NCBI GenBank assembly: GCA_028871815.1
Contig: JAGWMJ010000008.1
Coordinates: forward strand, 124,001 to 188,000
Length of the DNA stretch: 64,000 bases
Source of the DNA: Armatimonadota bacterium
Lineage (GTDB): Bacteria; Armatimonadota; Chthonomonadetes; Chthonomonadales; Chthonomonadaceae
Reading direction: 5' to 3'
Under the pieces are notes generated by a model that saw nothing but the letters and a program-made list of their open reading frames with translations, was not told the origin of the DNA and ran no database searches. A program made the position numbers and the translations under genes. Positions 16,346-27,717 of this stretch are shown here, piece after piece (the stretch's first letter is position 1; the number at the start of each line of letters is the position of its first letter).

Positions 16346-17268
16346 CGAACGCCGTAACGCTTCAGTGCCCTGCCAAGGTGAACTTTACGCTCGACGTCCT
16401 CAGCCGGCGCCAGGATGGATACCACGGAGTTGAGACGCTCCTGCAGTCGATATCGCTCGCCGACAGGCTGACCATCGAGCCGGCCGCAGCTGGAATACGA
16501 ATGGAGTGCTCCGGCCCCGCAAGCGCGGGCGTGCCGGTCGATGGCCGCAACCTGGCATGGAAGGCGGTGCTGGGCGCGTGGCGCGCGGCGCGAGGCGACT
16601 CGGCGATGCCCGGCCTGATGCTGCGTCTGGAGAAACACGTGCCGCCGGAAGCTGGGCTTGGCGGTGGCAGCAGCGATGCCGCCGGCGCCCTGACCGCAGC
16701 CAACCACCTGATGCGCCTGGAGCTGGACAACAGAACACTGACCGGGCTGGCGGCGGAGCTTGGATCGGACGTACCGTTTTTTCTCCACGGCGGCTTTGCA
16801 GCTGCTTCGGGACGTGGAGAGCGCATTCAGGAGCTGCCCGATCTGCCGACCTTGTGGCTGGTCGTTGTAAAACCGCCCGTCCACAGCAGCACGGCCACGG
16901 CCTACCGGGCGCTGGATGCTGTGCCGCAGCGCAAGAGCCATCGTGCAACACAGGTTATGCAGGCGGCGGCGGCAAACAAGGACTGGAATCGGTTGATATC
17001 GGGAATGTGCAACGACTTTGAACCTGCCGTCTTCAACGACCTGCCCGCGGCGGCGGCAGCACGCGACGACCTCGTGATGGCCGGTGCGATCACCGCTCAC
17101 CTCTGCGGCAGCGGCTCGGCCGTATACGGCGTTGCCGCGTCGGAAGCCGACGCTGCGGCAATATCCGCAAGCGTGCGCCGTAGGTATTCGCTGGTCTACA
17201 CCGCACGAACTCTCTCGCGCAGCGAAGCGAGCTTTCACCCTGGTGAGGAGAGTGGATGGGTGAGCTGA
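16342..17268 (+). CDS. ispE: 4-diphosphocytidyl-2-C-methyl-D-erythritol kinase IspE
   Basis: GHMP kinase of the MEP pathway, phosphorylating CDP-ME at the 2-hydroxyl. The start CPAKVNFTLDVLSRRQDGYH is diagnostic for IspE (Lys and Asn/His substrate residues), the ATP loop PPEAGLGGGSSDAAG is at about residue 105, and a C-terminal LCGSGSAVYGVA motif 3 is present. The GTG at 16342 overlaps the upstream stop (GTGA). Length 308 residues is typical. With ispH at 3224 the window holds two MEP steps. Confidence 0.95.
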   Translation: MTNAVTLQCPAKVNFTLDVLSRRQDGYHGVETLLQSISLADRLTIEPAAAGIRMECSGPASAGVPVDGRNLAWKAVLGAWRAARGDSAMPGLMLRLEKHVPPEAGLGGGSSDAAGALTAANHLMRLELDNRTLTGLAAELGSDVPFFLHGGFAAASGRGERIQELPDLPTLWLVVVKPPVHSSTATAYRALDAVPQRKSHRATQVMQAAAANKDWNRLISGMCNDFEPAVFNDLPAAAAARDDLVMAGAITAHLCGSGSAVYGVAASEADAAAISASVRRRYSLVYTARTLSRSEASFHPGEESGWVS

Positions 17269-18083
17269 AGGCAAGCAGCGAAGGAATCCCGGTTGTGGTG
17301 CTCGCGGGCGGCAAGTCCAGGCCGGAACTGGCTGCCGCTACCGGCGCGGAGTCGCGGGCAAATGTGAAGCTGGGCGGCATCGCCCTGCTGGACCGCGTTC
17401 TTGCGGCGCTGAGCGCGGCGCGCTCCGGCGGCGCTCCGCTTGGCGCCGTCATTGTGGTCACGAGCGCGGCAAATCCTCCGGACTGCACTCTGGTTGCCGA
17501 CGCCGGTGGCTTCGTGGAGAATCTGTTTGCCGGCCTATCGGCCGCCGGAGCCGCGGAGAGCTGTCTGATCTCCACATGCGATATACCGTTCGTCACCGCC
17601 GGCGCTATCACCCACCTGACGGAAAACGCAGGGCGGCTGCTGATAGAGGGCGAGGCAGACCTGGTCTGGCCGATCGTACCGGTAGCGACCTGTTACGAGA
17701 AGTACCCGGGCGTAAAGCGCACTGCCATCAAGGTACGCGAAGGGCAGTTTACCGGCGGCAACATGATGTTGGCCCGTCCCGCAGCATTGCTGGCCAAGCG
17801 CAGCCGGATTGCCCAGGTTTACGGTGCACGCAAGAGCCCGCTTCGCCTTGCCATGATGCTGGGTCCCTCGGCGGTGGCTCGGCTTGCGGTTTCGCAGACG
17901 GCGGCGCCCGGCGCGCTCCCACTGGCATGGCTGGAGCGCCGCGCATCTGCGATCATCGGAGCGCGAGCTCGAGCCCTGATTTCGCCGTACGCGGAGTTGG
18001 CCACCGACCTGGACCGTGCAAGTGATTTTGAGGCGGCTGAGGCGTTTATACGGCGAGACTCCGGAGAGGCGGGAGCTGAATGA
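17256..18083 (+). CDS. MobA-like NTP transferase family protein
   Basis: 275 residues with a nucleotidyltransferase start VVVLAGGKS, but lacking the usual GxSxRMG continuation; instead RPELAAATGAESRANVKLGG provides a lysine in the place of the usual PK. A central LISTCDIPFVT matches the D-x-P metal-binding motif of the MobA/NTP_transf_3 fold. The C-terminal third is an Ala/Arg-rich helical part. The ATG at 17256 overlaps ispE by 13 bases and has a gaggag site. Substrate unknown; no molybdopterin genes are near, so MobA itself is unlikely. Confidence 0.78.
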   Translation: MGELKASSEGIPVVVLAGGKSRPELAAATGAESRANVKLGGIALLDRVLAALSAARSGGAPLGAVIVVTSAANPPDCTLVADAGGFVENLFAGLSAAGAAESCLISTCDIPFVTAGAITHLTENAGRLLIEGEADLVWPIVPVATCYEKYPGVKRTAIKVREGQFTGGNMMLARPAALLAKRSRIAQVYGARKSPLRLAMMLGPSAVARLAVSQTAAPGALPLAWLERRASAIIGARARALISPYAELATDLDRASDFEAAEAFIRRDSGEAGAE

Positions 18084-18922
18084 TGACCGACGGCCGTGAT
18101 GACGCCTGGTTGGATGCCGCGATTGAGCGCGAGGAAGCGCGCTGCGGTGGCGAGATATCGCTGGAGGCGCGCAGCCTGACCGGCACGTTCGCCGCAAGCC
18201 GCCATGCAGCCCGTCAAGTGACTTCTGCAAGCGTGGTGAAGTTGCCAATCCTTCTGGCGGCGGCGCTGCTGGTGGAGCGAGGCTCGGTTGGCTGGACCGA
18301 CCAACTGGAGCTCCGCGATGATGGCAAGGTGCCCGGCTCCGGTGTGCTGACACAACTCACACCCGGCTTGACGCTCTCGTTGAGAGATGCCTGCTGCCTG
18401 ATGACCACCGTTTCGGACAACACAGCCACCAATCTGGTGATCGATCACGTTGGTCTAGATCGAATCAACCAGGAGATCGAACGGTTTGGCCTTGCTGGGA
18501 CCCGGGTCTTTCGAAAGGTGTTCCACGATGACGACCCTGCGAAGCCCAATCCGTTCGGTTTCGGCGTGGTTACCGCGCGCGACATGGCGCTTCTACTTTC
18601 GCAGCTTCATACCGGCCAGGGAATGTCGCCCGGGTCGCGCACCGAAATGTTGAAGATGCTTGAGCAGCAGTACTACCGTGACGGCATTCCACGGCTGCTT
18701 CCGGATGGCTGGAGTTACGCCGGCAAGACCGGCGCCGTGGACGACGTTCGAAACGATGTGGGCCTGGTGACTTCGCCAGCCGGCGGCTGCATGGCGCTTG
18801 CCATATTCGTGCAGAAGCTGCCAAAAGTGCTCTGGACTGCCGACAACCCCGGCCTGCTTGCAATTGCCAACCTCGCCCGCGAGATATGTGGTCGCTGCTC
18901 CGAGGCGGGCGCCGATGGCTGA
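18080..18922 (+). CDS. Class A beta-lactamase-fold serine hydrolase without signal peptide
   Basis: 280 residues with the three class A landmarks at correct spacing: S51-V-V-K54, S112-D-N114 and K216-T-G218 (offsets 61 and 165 from the serine, against 60 and 164 in TEM numbering). The omega-loop ExxxN is not recognisable: the region reads FHDDDPAKPNPFG, with Asp but no Glu. There is no N-terminal signal peptide; the protein begins with an acidic soluble segment. It overlaps the upstream gene (ATGATGA) and the phosphatase gene. A cytosolic esterase/peptidase-like activity is as likely as beta-lactam hydrolysis. Confidence 0.85.
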   Translation: MMTDGRDDAWLDAAIEREEARCGGEISLEARSLTGTFAASRHAARQVTSASVVKLPILLAAALLVERGSVGWTDQLELRDDGKVPGSGVLTQLTPGLTLSLRDACCLMTTVSDNTATNLVIDHVGLDRINQEIERFGLAGTRVFRKVFHDDDPAKPNPFGFGVVTARDMALLLSQLHTGQGMSPGSRTEMLKMLEQQYYRDGIPRLLPDGWSYAGKTGAVDDVRNDVGLVTSPAGGCMALAIFVQKLPKVLWTADNPGLLAIANLAREICGRCSEAGADG

Positions 18923-19776
18923 AGCGCAGAGACAGATCGACGGATGGACGCGATCCGTTGAGTGAATTGCAGCCGTGCCCGAATCCGGAGATGCTCGTCG
19001 CCATTGGTGATATCCACGGCATGGGAATGATGCTGCGCGACCTGATTCGCCGCATCGAAGCGCTAGGGCTTCCGCCCGAGACGCCCTGGGTGTTTTTGGG
19101 AGATTACGTAGACCGCGGCGAGGATTCGGCGGGCGTGTTGAACACCCTGCTTGAGTTGCAGACGCAGCGGCCGGACACGATCTTCCTGCGCGGCAACCAC
19201 GAACAGCTGATGCTCGACGCCGGCGATGCGTCACGAAGGCTGGTGCATACCGACCCCGGCATGCTGGTTTCGGCCTCCGACGCCATGCAACACTGGCTGC
19301 AGAACGGTGGCAGCGAAACCCTGCTCTCCTACCAGCGCCGATGGACGGACGAAGCGTTGGAGCACTGGTGGGATCAGATACCCGAAGAGCACTGGGAGTT
19401 CCTGCGCGCAACGCGGCTGGAGTACATCACGGAGCGTTACCACTTCGTCCACGCCGGTGTGCTGCCACCCGGCGCGAACTGGAACGCCGATGACTTTGGC
19501 CTGGACTACCGCCTCTGGATCCGAGAGCCGTTTCTCTCGAGCAAGGCCGATTTTGATGGCCGGGTGGTGGTGTTCGGGCACTCTCCGCAGCGCAATCACC
19601 GCCCAATGGTCCGAACCAACAAGATCGGGCTGGATACCGGCGCCGTGTTTCACGGAAAGCTGACGGCTGCCGTGCTCCGTCCCGGACCACAGCGACGACG
19701 CCTGCCGGCGCCGCGCATCGTTCAGGCGCCATGGCAGGAAACGCCCGTACCGGAACTGCCTTTTGATGACGAGTAG
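18886..19776 (+). CDS. Calcineurin-like metallophosphatase (PP2A-type Ser/Thr phosphatase fold)
   Basis: Binuclear-metal phosphatase with all core motifs in order: GDIHG (about residue 41), [14 protein letters not shown], and later histidines in [12 protein letters not shown] and VVFGHSPQ. This is the bacterial PrpA/PrpE and ApaH-like group, so substrates may be phosphoproteins or dinucleoside polyphosphates. The start is uncertain: ATG 18886 overlaps the upstream gene by 37 bases, while ATG 18991 begins just before GDIHG, with TTG 18958 between. The C-terminal 30 residues are Pro/Arg-rich. Confidence 0.86.
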   Translation: MWSLLRGGRRWLKRRDRSTDGRDPLSELQPCPNPEMLVAIGDIHGMGMMLRDLIRRIEALGLPPETPWVFLGDYVDRGEDSAGVLNTLLELQTQRPDTIFLRGNHEQLMLDAGDASRRLVHTDPGMLVSASDAMQHWLQNGGSETLLSYQRRWTDEALEHWWDQIPEEHWEFLRATRLEYITERYHFVHAGVLPPGANWNADDFGLDYRLWIREPFLSSKADFDGRVVVFGHSPQRNHRPMVRTNKIGLDTGAVFHGKLTAAVLRPGPQRRRLPAPRIVQAPWQETPVPELPFDDE

Positions 19777-19841
19777 TGGAGCGAGGTGCGGCAGTATTGG
19801 CAGGGGTATACTCAGGGCATCGAAGGTATGAGGTTTTGCGG

Positions 19842-21725
<1,884 letters not shown>

Positions 21726-22398
21726 GGCGGCTGGGTAGAAGACGGTTGGCCGCGGTGGATCTTCCAGCTTGCCCTATAGTTGCCAGGCGATCGCGAACCG
21801 CCGGCTCGGTCGGATCGGAGGAGTCAAGGGCAACGGCCGAATGCACTCGTGCATACGCAGCTAATGGCCAATGCGTCCGGTGGCCGATTTGCAGCGCCTC
21901 GCTCCGTCATAGATGCCTTCCCGCTATCACCCTGAACGCGATGCGCTGCGCCCAGGCAGCGTAAAGGCACCTCAGTGGGCTTGTGCGGGTTCAACAGGCA
22001 TGAGGACCTGATGTTACAGATGCTTCCGATTGGCTCTGGCAGCAAAAACAGTTACACTGTTTCGACCGGGTTGCACGCACTTTATATGCTATAGTGAATA
22101 CATCATGCTGGTGAGTGCCCATTCGGCGCTGGGTATTCACCTTCGCTGCCGCTCCACCGGCAGCAGAGTGACCGCGTTCCAGTTCCAACCGTAGTGCGTT
22201 CGGTGGCAGGGGGAGTTCTGTTGCCGAACTTCGTGAAATAAAGTACAAATAGCGGCGCCCCTACCAGCGCGCCGACTGCGGTAGGTATAATCCACCCGCC
22301 GCAGCCAAATGTTTGGCCGTTTGCCGGCAATCCCCCGGAAGGACGCACGGCCCCGGTACGGCATGTGGCGCCCAGATGAATCGGACAAGGGCTTTTCT
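21726..22398 (+). other. Gene-free leader before actA with possible control elements
   Basis: No credible gene lies here. A 14-base palindrome (ATGCAC-TC-GTGCAT, 21841-21854) could be an operator. AT-richer sequence at 22071-22100 (ttgcac, tatgctatagtg) resembles promoter boxes at wrong spacing. A perfect TATAAT lies at 22286-22291. The length, nearly 700 bases, suggests that the respiratory cluster is regulated separately from ctaAB. Confidence 0.45.
22286..22291 (+). promoter_or_regulatory. Putative -10 element of the ACIII/oxidase cluster
   Basis: TATAAT in ggtaggtataatccac, 108 bases before the actA ATG, in the same GGTATAATC context as the elements at 1104 and 14994. A -35 box is not clear. 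Confidence 0.5.
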
Positions 22399-23142
22399 AT
22401 GGCACAGGTATTTCCGCCCGCTGCAAATGTGCTAGCTCGCCTGAGCATTGGTGGCGGCGTGGCACTGGTCGCGGCAACCTTTGTACTCGGCAGCGGAATC
22501 ACCCGAACCTCGTACAACACCAAGGTCAACGTGCCACTGAATCAGCCGATTCCGTTCAGCCACGAGCACCATGCCACGGAACTTGGCATCGACTGCCGCT
22601 ACTGCCATACCACGGTGGAGACCTCCGCAACGGCAGGCGTGCCTCCAACACAGACCTGCATGAGCTGCCACTCGCAGATATGGACGAACAGCCCGCTGCT
22701 GGAGCCGATCCGCGAGAGCTACCGGACCGGCAAACCCATAGAGTGGAACAAGGTGAACGCCGTACCGGACTTCGTCTACTTCAACCACAGCGTCCACGTC
22801 AATGCCGGCCTTAACTGCAATTTATGTCACGGCCCGGTTCAGACCATGCAGCTGACCTACAAGGCGAAGACATTCTTTATGACCTGGTGTCTCGCCTGCC
22901 ATCGTGATCCGGCGCAGCATGTTGGCGCCCGCTCCAAAGTGTTCAGCGTCTACCAGGACTACCAGCGCGGGATGGTGGATTCCCACGGAAATCCTGTGCC
23001 GGACGAGGAAAAATCGCTGCTGCTGGGCGATGGCTATACCCGCGGACCAAACGCTCTGGCAACGGCCAACCACTGGATGGCGGTTTACCACATCGACACC
23101 ACGCAAAAGCAGCTTACGGACTGCTGGACCTGCCACCGGTAA
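22399..23142 (+). CDS. actA: ACIII subunit ActA, pentaheme cytochrome c
   Basis: ActA carries electrons from alternative complex III to the oxidase side. The 247-residue protein starts MAQVFPPAANVLARLS, typical for ActA, followed by one N-terminal TM anchor. Five CxxCH heme sites are at about residues 66 (CRYCH), 87 (CMSCH), 140 (CNLCH), 164 (CLACH) and 242 (CWTCH), the expected number. An upstream in-frame ATG at 22309 would add 30 residues unlike the family, so 22399 is chosen. First gene of actABCDEF; gap to actB is 5 bases. Confidence 0.94.
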   Translation: MAQVFPPAANVLARLSIGGGVALVAATFVLGSGITRTSYNTKVNVPLNQPIPFSHEHHATELGIDCRYCHTTVETSATAGVPPTQTCMSCHSQIWTNSPLLEPIRESYRTGKPIEWNKVNAVPDFVYFNHSVHVNAGLNCNLCHGPVQTMQLTYKAKTFFMTWCLACHRDPAQHVGARSKVFSVYQDYQRGMVDSHGNPVPDEEKSLLLGDGYTRGPNALATANHWMAVYHIDTTQKQLTDCWTCHR

Positions 23143-23147
23143 CACTT

Positions 23148-26100
23148 ATGGAGAAGCCATTGCAGCCACGTTTGGATATTACGGGCATCCGTGAGAAGCT
23201 TGCCGGACGCACCGGGCGCGATTACTGGCGCTGTTTCGAGGAGATTGCTGAAACTCCGGAGTTTGTTGCGTTTCTTGAAGATGAGTTTCCGCAGCAGGCG
23301 CGCCCGCTGAGCCAGCCCGTAGACCGGCGGCAGTTCCTGAAGCTCTCGGGAGCCGGCCTCGCTCTGGCCGGACTCGCCGGCTGCCGGTACCTCCCTCAGC
23401 GCAAGATCGTTCCTTACGTGCAGCCACCGGAAGAAGTGGCCGTGGGCAAGCCGTCGTTTTACGCGACCGCCATTTGCGAAGACGGTTTTGCCGTCGGCGC
23501 CATCGCCACCAGTCGCGAGGGGCGACCCATCAAGGTGGATGGCAATCCGGCCCACCCCTTCAGCCTGGGCTCTACGGACGCGCTGACGCAGGCTTCGCTG
23601 CTGAACCTGTACGACCCCGGCCGCGCGCAGAGTGTGAGCAATGCCGGGCTGATAGCCACATGGGAAGAGTTCACCGCCGCGGCCCGGAACGTGGTTGCCA
23701 CCGAGAAGGCGGGTAAGGGCGCCGGCATACGGATCCTGACGGAGACGGTGACCTCGCCGACGCTGGCGGCCCAGCTGACGCACATTCTGAACATGTTTCC
23801 GGCTGCCCGGTGGCATCAGTACGAGCCGGTGAACCGTGATAACGTTCGAGCCGGCGCCATCGGTGCGTTCGGGCGACCTGTCAACACGATCTACCGCTTC
23901 GACAAAGCGAACTGCATCCTGACGCTGGATGGCGACTTTCTGCTGACGATGCCCGGGCACGTACGCTATGCCGGCGATTTCGCAAGTCGGCGGCGCGTTC
24001 ACGCGGGCGCCACCACCATGAGCCGGCTGTATGCCGTGGAGAGCTGCCCCACCGTCACCGGTTCGATGGCCGATCACCGGCTCCGCTCAACCCAGGCGGG
24101 AATTGAGCAGGCGGCCAGGATGATCGCGGCAGCGATGGGCGTGCCCGGTGTACCTGCCCCGGATCCAAACGGCCCGACCTTCGATCAGGGCTGGATAGCA
24201 GCGGTGGCGAAGGATTTGCTGGCCAACAAGGGCGCCGCCGTGGTGGTGCCTGGTGACTTTCAGCCGGCGCCGGTTCACGCACTGGCGCACGCGATGAACA
24301 GCCTGCTTGGCGCCTTCGGCCAAACGGTGGAACTCACCGATCCGCCACAGGCGAACTGGGTCGACGAACAGGCTTCTCTGAAGCAGTTGGTTGCCGACCT
24401 GAACCTCAACCAGGTACGCCTTCTGTTGATTCTGGGCGGCAATCCGGTAATGACCGCACCGGCAGACCTCGAATTTGCGAGCGCGCTGACACGGGCGCCG
24501 CTGCGCGCGCACCTGAGCCTGCAGGATGATGAGACCTCTGGCCTGTGCCAGTGGGGGCTGCCGGCTTCTCACTACCTGGAAGCCTGGAGCGATGCGCGCG
24601 CGCTGGACGGCACCGTCTCCATTGTTCAGCCGCTGGTCGAGCCGCTGTTTGACACACGCTCGCCCCATGAAGTGCTCTCCTCGATTTTCGATGAGCCGGC
24701 AACGGGGTTGGCCACGGTGCGCTCCTATTGGGAACGCACGCGTCCCTCCGCCGAATTTGACGCTTGGTGGGAGAAGACACTTCGAGACGGAATCGTCGAC
24801 AAGAGCGCACTCGAGCCGCTCTCAGTTAGCCTGGCGGCGAATTGGGCCGCGGACCGGCCATCGATGGCACTGAATACTCCGGGCGGATTGGAGTTGATTT
24901 TCCGGCCCGATCCCAATATCTGGGACGGTCGAAACGCCAACAATCCGTGGCTGCAGGAGCTGCCGAAGCCGGTTACGCACCTGGTGTGGGATAACGCGGT
25001 GTTTGTCAGCCCCAAAACGGCCGAACGAATGCACCTGGCCACAGGCGACGTAGTGACGCTGGAGTACCGCGGGCATTCGGTGAAGGGACCCATTTCGGTA
25101 CTGCCCGGTCATGCCGACGGATGCGCTACGGTTCATTTCGGCTACGGGCGCGAGCGTGGCGGCATGGTGGGGCTCAACATTGGATTCAACGCGTTTCAGC
25201 TGCTTACTTCCGACGCGCCATTTGGAGGCGCCGGCGCCCAGATAACGCCCACCGGCGACACCTACAGCCTGGTCTCAACACACTCGCGCGACGTGATCAA
25301 GTTTGAGCGCGATCCGCTGCAGACGATTACATTTGCCGACTTTTTGCAGAACCCAACCATGGGCCGCAATGAAGAAGCCACGGTGCCGCCCCCCGACGAC
25401 CAGTCGCTCTATTCCGATGCGCAGCGCACCGACCACGCGTACAGTGGTTTCGGCGACTACCAGTGGGGCATGTCGATTGACAACAACCTGTGCATCGGCT
25501 GCAACGCATGCGCGCAGGCCTGCCAGGCAGAGAACAACATTCCAGTCGTCGGCAAAGATCAGGTGCGCCGCGCGAGAGAGATGAACTGGATTCGCATCGA
25601 CCGGTACTACAAGGGCTCACTGGATGACCCCACCACCTTCTTCACACCGGTACCCTGCATGCAGTGCGAGTTGGCGCCATGCGAGCCCGTCTGCCCGGTC
25701 GGCGCCACGGTTCACAGCCATGAAGGGCTGAACATGATGGTCTACAACCGTTGTGTCGGCACCCGATATTGTTCCAACAACTGCCCCTACAAGGTACGGC
25801 GCTTTAACTTCTACAAGTACACCGCCGGCCAGCCCGACCATGCTCCCGGCAACTACGATATTCCCATTCTCCGTCTCTCGGCCAATCCCGAGGTTACCAT
25901 TCGCGGGCGCGGCGTTATGGAGAAGTGCACCTACTGCGTGCAGCGCATCGATAACGCGCGCATTCAGGCGAAGAACGAACTGCGCCAAATCCGGGACGGC
26001 GAGATACTTACGGCATGCCAGCAAGCATGCCCCACCAACGCAATCGTGTTCGGCAACATCGCCGATCCGGCCAGCAAAGTATCACAACTGAAGAGTCAGC

Positions 26101-26198
26101 CGCACAACTACACGCTTCTGGCCGACCTGAATACGCGTCCACGTACCACGTACCTGAGCAAGGTAACCAATCCGAATCCGGAGATAGCAAATGCCTAG
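23148..26198 (+). CDS. actB: ACIII subunit ActB, molybdopterin-oxidoreductase-like plus Fe-S domain
   Basis: 1016 residues. A twin-arginine signal (DRRQFLKLSG, RR at 60-61) ends in a good lipobox (LAGC, Cys79), so the protein should be exported folded and lipid-anchored on the periplasmic face. Domain B1 (about 80-720) is the molybdopterin oxidoreductase fold, which in ACIII carries no cofactor. Domain B2 holds the cysteine groups for four Fe-S clusters: CIGCNACAQAC (782), CMQCELAPCEPVCP (837), CVGTRYCSNNCP (869) and CTYC (927) with CQQACP after it. It follows actA and precedes actC, the standard order. Confidence 0.94.
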   Translation: MEKPLQPRLDITGIREKLAGRTGRDYWRCFEEIAETPEFVAFLEDEFPQQARPLSQPVDRRQFLKLSGAGLALAGLAGCRYLPQRKIVPYVQPPEEVAVGKPSFYATAICEDGFAVGAIATSREGRPIKVDGNPAHPFSLGSTDALTQASLLNLYDPGRAQSVSNAGLIATWEEFTAAARNVVATEKAGKGAGIRILTETVTSPTLAAQLTHILNMFPAARWHQYEPVNRDNVRAGAIGAFGRPVNTIYRFDKANCILTLDGDFLLTMPGHVRYAGDFASRRRVHAGATTMSRLYAVESCPTVTGSMADHRLRSTQAGIEQAARMIAAAMGVPGVPAPDPNGPTFDQGWIAAVAKDLLANKGAAVVVPGDFQPAPVHALAHAMNSLLGAFGQTVELTDPPQANWVDEQASLKQLVADLNLNQVRLLLILGGNPVMTAPADLEFASALTRAPLRAHLSLQDDETSGLCQWGLPASHYLEAWSDARALDGTVSIVQPLVEPLFDTRSPHEVLSSIFDEPATGLATVRSYWERTRPSAEFDAWWEKTLRDGIVDKSALEPLSVSLAANWAADRPSMALNTPGGLELIFRPDPNIWDGRNANNPWLQELPKPVTHLVWDNAVFVSPKTAERMHLATGDVVTLEYRGHSVKGPISVLPGHADGCATVHFGYGRERGGMVGLNIGFNAFQLLTSDAPFGGAGAQITPTGDTYSLVSTHSRDVIKFERDPLQTITFADFLQNPTMGRNEEATVPPPDDQSLYSDAQRTDHAYSGFGDYQWGMSIDNNLCIGCNACAQACQAENNIPVVGKDQVRRAREMNWIRIDRYYKGSLDDPTTFFTPVPCMQCELAPCEPVCPVGATVHSHEGLNMMVYNRCVGTRYCSNNCPYKVRRFNFYKYTAGQPDHAPGNYDIPILRLSANPEVTIRGRGVMEKCTYCVQRIDNARIQAKNELRQIRDGEILTACQQACPTNAIVFGNIADPASKVSQLKSQPHNYTLLADLNTRPRTTYLSKVTNPNPEIANA

Positions 26199-26246
26199 GA
26201 CGCTCTGCCAACAGCGCTCCTCAATCGCAATCGGGGGAGCCGCCTG

Positions 26247-27686
26247 ATGCAGCCGGATCTAACTGCCACGGGTAGCGCGCCCGCGCACGAACAGGGCTGC
26301 GACGAGATGATTCTGGGCAGCCACTCCCTGAGGTCGATCGACGAGAAGATCGGCGACATCGTCTTCAACCAGGGCAAGCATCCCGCCGAATGGTTTGTGG
26401 TGTTTGGCTTCGCCTTCATTCTCGTCAACGTGATGCTGGTGGCATTCAGCTACCTTATCTTCAAAGGCGTTGGCATCTGGGGCATCAACATCCCGGTGGG
26501 ATGGGGATTTGCCATCATCAATTTCGTCTGGTGGATCGGAATCGGACACGCCGGCACGCTCATCTCGGCGATTCTGCTCCTGCTCCGCCAACAGTGGCGC
26601 AACTCCATCAACCGATTTGCGGAGGCTATGACCATTTTCGCGGTCATGTGCGCCGGCCTGTTCCCGCTATTTCATACGGGCCGTCCGTGGGTGGCCTACT
26701 GGCTGTTCCCCTATCCGAGCATACTCGGCGTCTGGCCGCAGTTCCGCAGCCCGCTGGTGTGGGACGTTTTCGCAGTTTCCACGTACATGACGGTCTCGAT
26801 CCTCTTCTGGTATGTAGGGTTGATACCAGACCTTGGCGGGATGCGTGACCGCGCGCGAAACCCGATCGCAAGGTTCATTTTCGGCGTTCTGGCCGTCGGT
26901 TGGCGCAATTCTGCCAAGCACTGGTTCCGGTACGAAACGGCGTACCTTATTCTGGCCGGCCTCTCCACGCCGCTGGTGCTCTCGGTGCACTCCATCGTAA
27001 GCCTTGACTTTGCCGTGGCGATCCTGCCGGGCTGGCATACCACCATCTTCCCGCCGTTCTTTGTGGCGGGCGCCGTTTACGCCGGTTTTGCGATGGTGCT
27101 TTTGCTGGCGATACCGATCCGGAAGTGGTACCACCTGGAAGAGTTCATCACCGACCTGCACCTGGATTGGTGCGCCAAGGTGATGCTGGCCACAGGCATG
27201 GTGGTGTTTTACGGCTATCTGACGGAGCAGTTCTACGCATGGTACGGTGGAGACGTGCACGAGATGGCCACCATGCACAACGTGACGTTTGGCGCATACG
27301 CGCCGATCTACATCACGCTGCTGATCTGCAACGGCGTCATTCCACAGTTGTTATGGCTGAAGAAGGTGCGGTACAACCCCATCGCGCTCTTCCTGATATC
27401 GCTGGTGGTGAGCTTCGGCATGTGGGTGGAGCGGTTCGTAATCGTTGTGGTTAGCCTGCAGCGCGACTTCTTGCCCGCCATGTTCAGCATGTACTACGGC
27501 ACGAAGTGGGACTATATGACCTTCTTCGGCACGCTCGGTTTCTTTACGTTTATGATGTTCCTGTTCATCCGCTTCGTTCCGATGATCAACATGGCGGAGA
27601 TGAAGGACCTGTGGCACCGGATGCATGGTCGCCGGGCGTATGTGGCGGCAGATTCCATGGAGTCGGAGGAGCAGCTCGCAGACTGA
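26247..27686 (+). CDS. actC: ACIII subunit ActC, NrfD-like quinol-binding membrane protein
   Basis: 479-residue polytopic protein of the NrfD/PsrC family with about ten TM helices. Recognisable segments are NFVWWIGIGHAGTLISAIL (first TM pair), GLFPLFHTGRPW and LVLSVHSIVSLDFA, which line the quinol site and proton path in ACIII structures. A gggggag ribosome site lies 7-8 bases before the ATG. It anchors ActB and is the main menaquinol oxidation subunit. Confidence 0.93.
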   Translation: MQPDLTATGSAPAHEQGCDEMILGSHSLRSIDEKIGDIVFNQGKHPAEWFVVFGFAFILVNVMLVAFSYLIFKGVGIWGINIPVGWGFAIINFVWWIGIGHAGTLISAILLLLRQQWRNSINRFAEAMTIFAVMCAGLFPLFHTGRPWVAYWLFPYPSILGVWPQFRSPLVWDVFAVSTYMTVSILFWYVGLIPDLGGMRDRARNPIARFIFGVLAVGWRNSAKHWFRYETAYLILAGLSTPLVLSVHSIVSLDFAVAILPGWHTTIFPPFFVAGAVYAGFAMVLLLAIPIRKWYHLEEFITDLHLDWCAKVMLATGMVVFYGYLTEQFYAWYGGDVHEMATMHNVTFGAYAPIYITLLICNGVIPQLLWLKKVRYNPIALFLISLVVSFGMWVERFVIVVVSLQRDFLPAMFSMYYGTKWDYMTFFGTLGFFTFMMFLFIRFVPMINMAEMKDLWHRMHGRRAYVAADSMESEEQLAD

Positions 27687-27717
27687 CCGGTTTGAACCGG
27701 TTGGCGGAAACACCGCG

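Noticed and set aside
18080-18922. Annotation as an antibiotic-resistance beta-lactamase
   Set aside because: No signal peptide and no omega-loop Glu; motifs show only the fold.
23148-26198. ActB as an active molybdenum oxidoreductase (for example nitrate or polysulfide reductase)
   Set aside because: The neighbours are ACIII genes in standard order, and ActB1 is known to lack the molybdenum cofactor.
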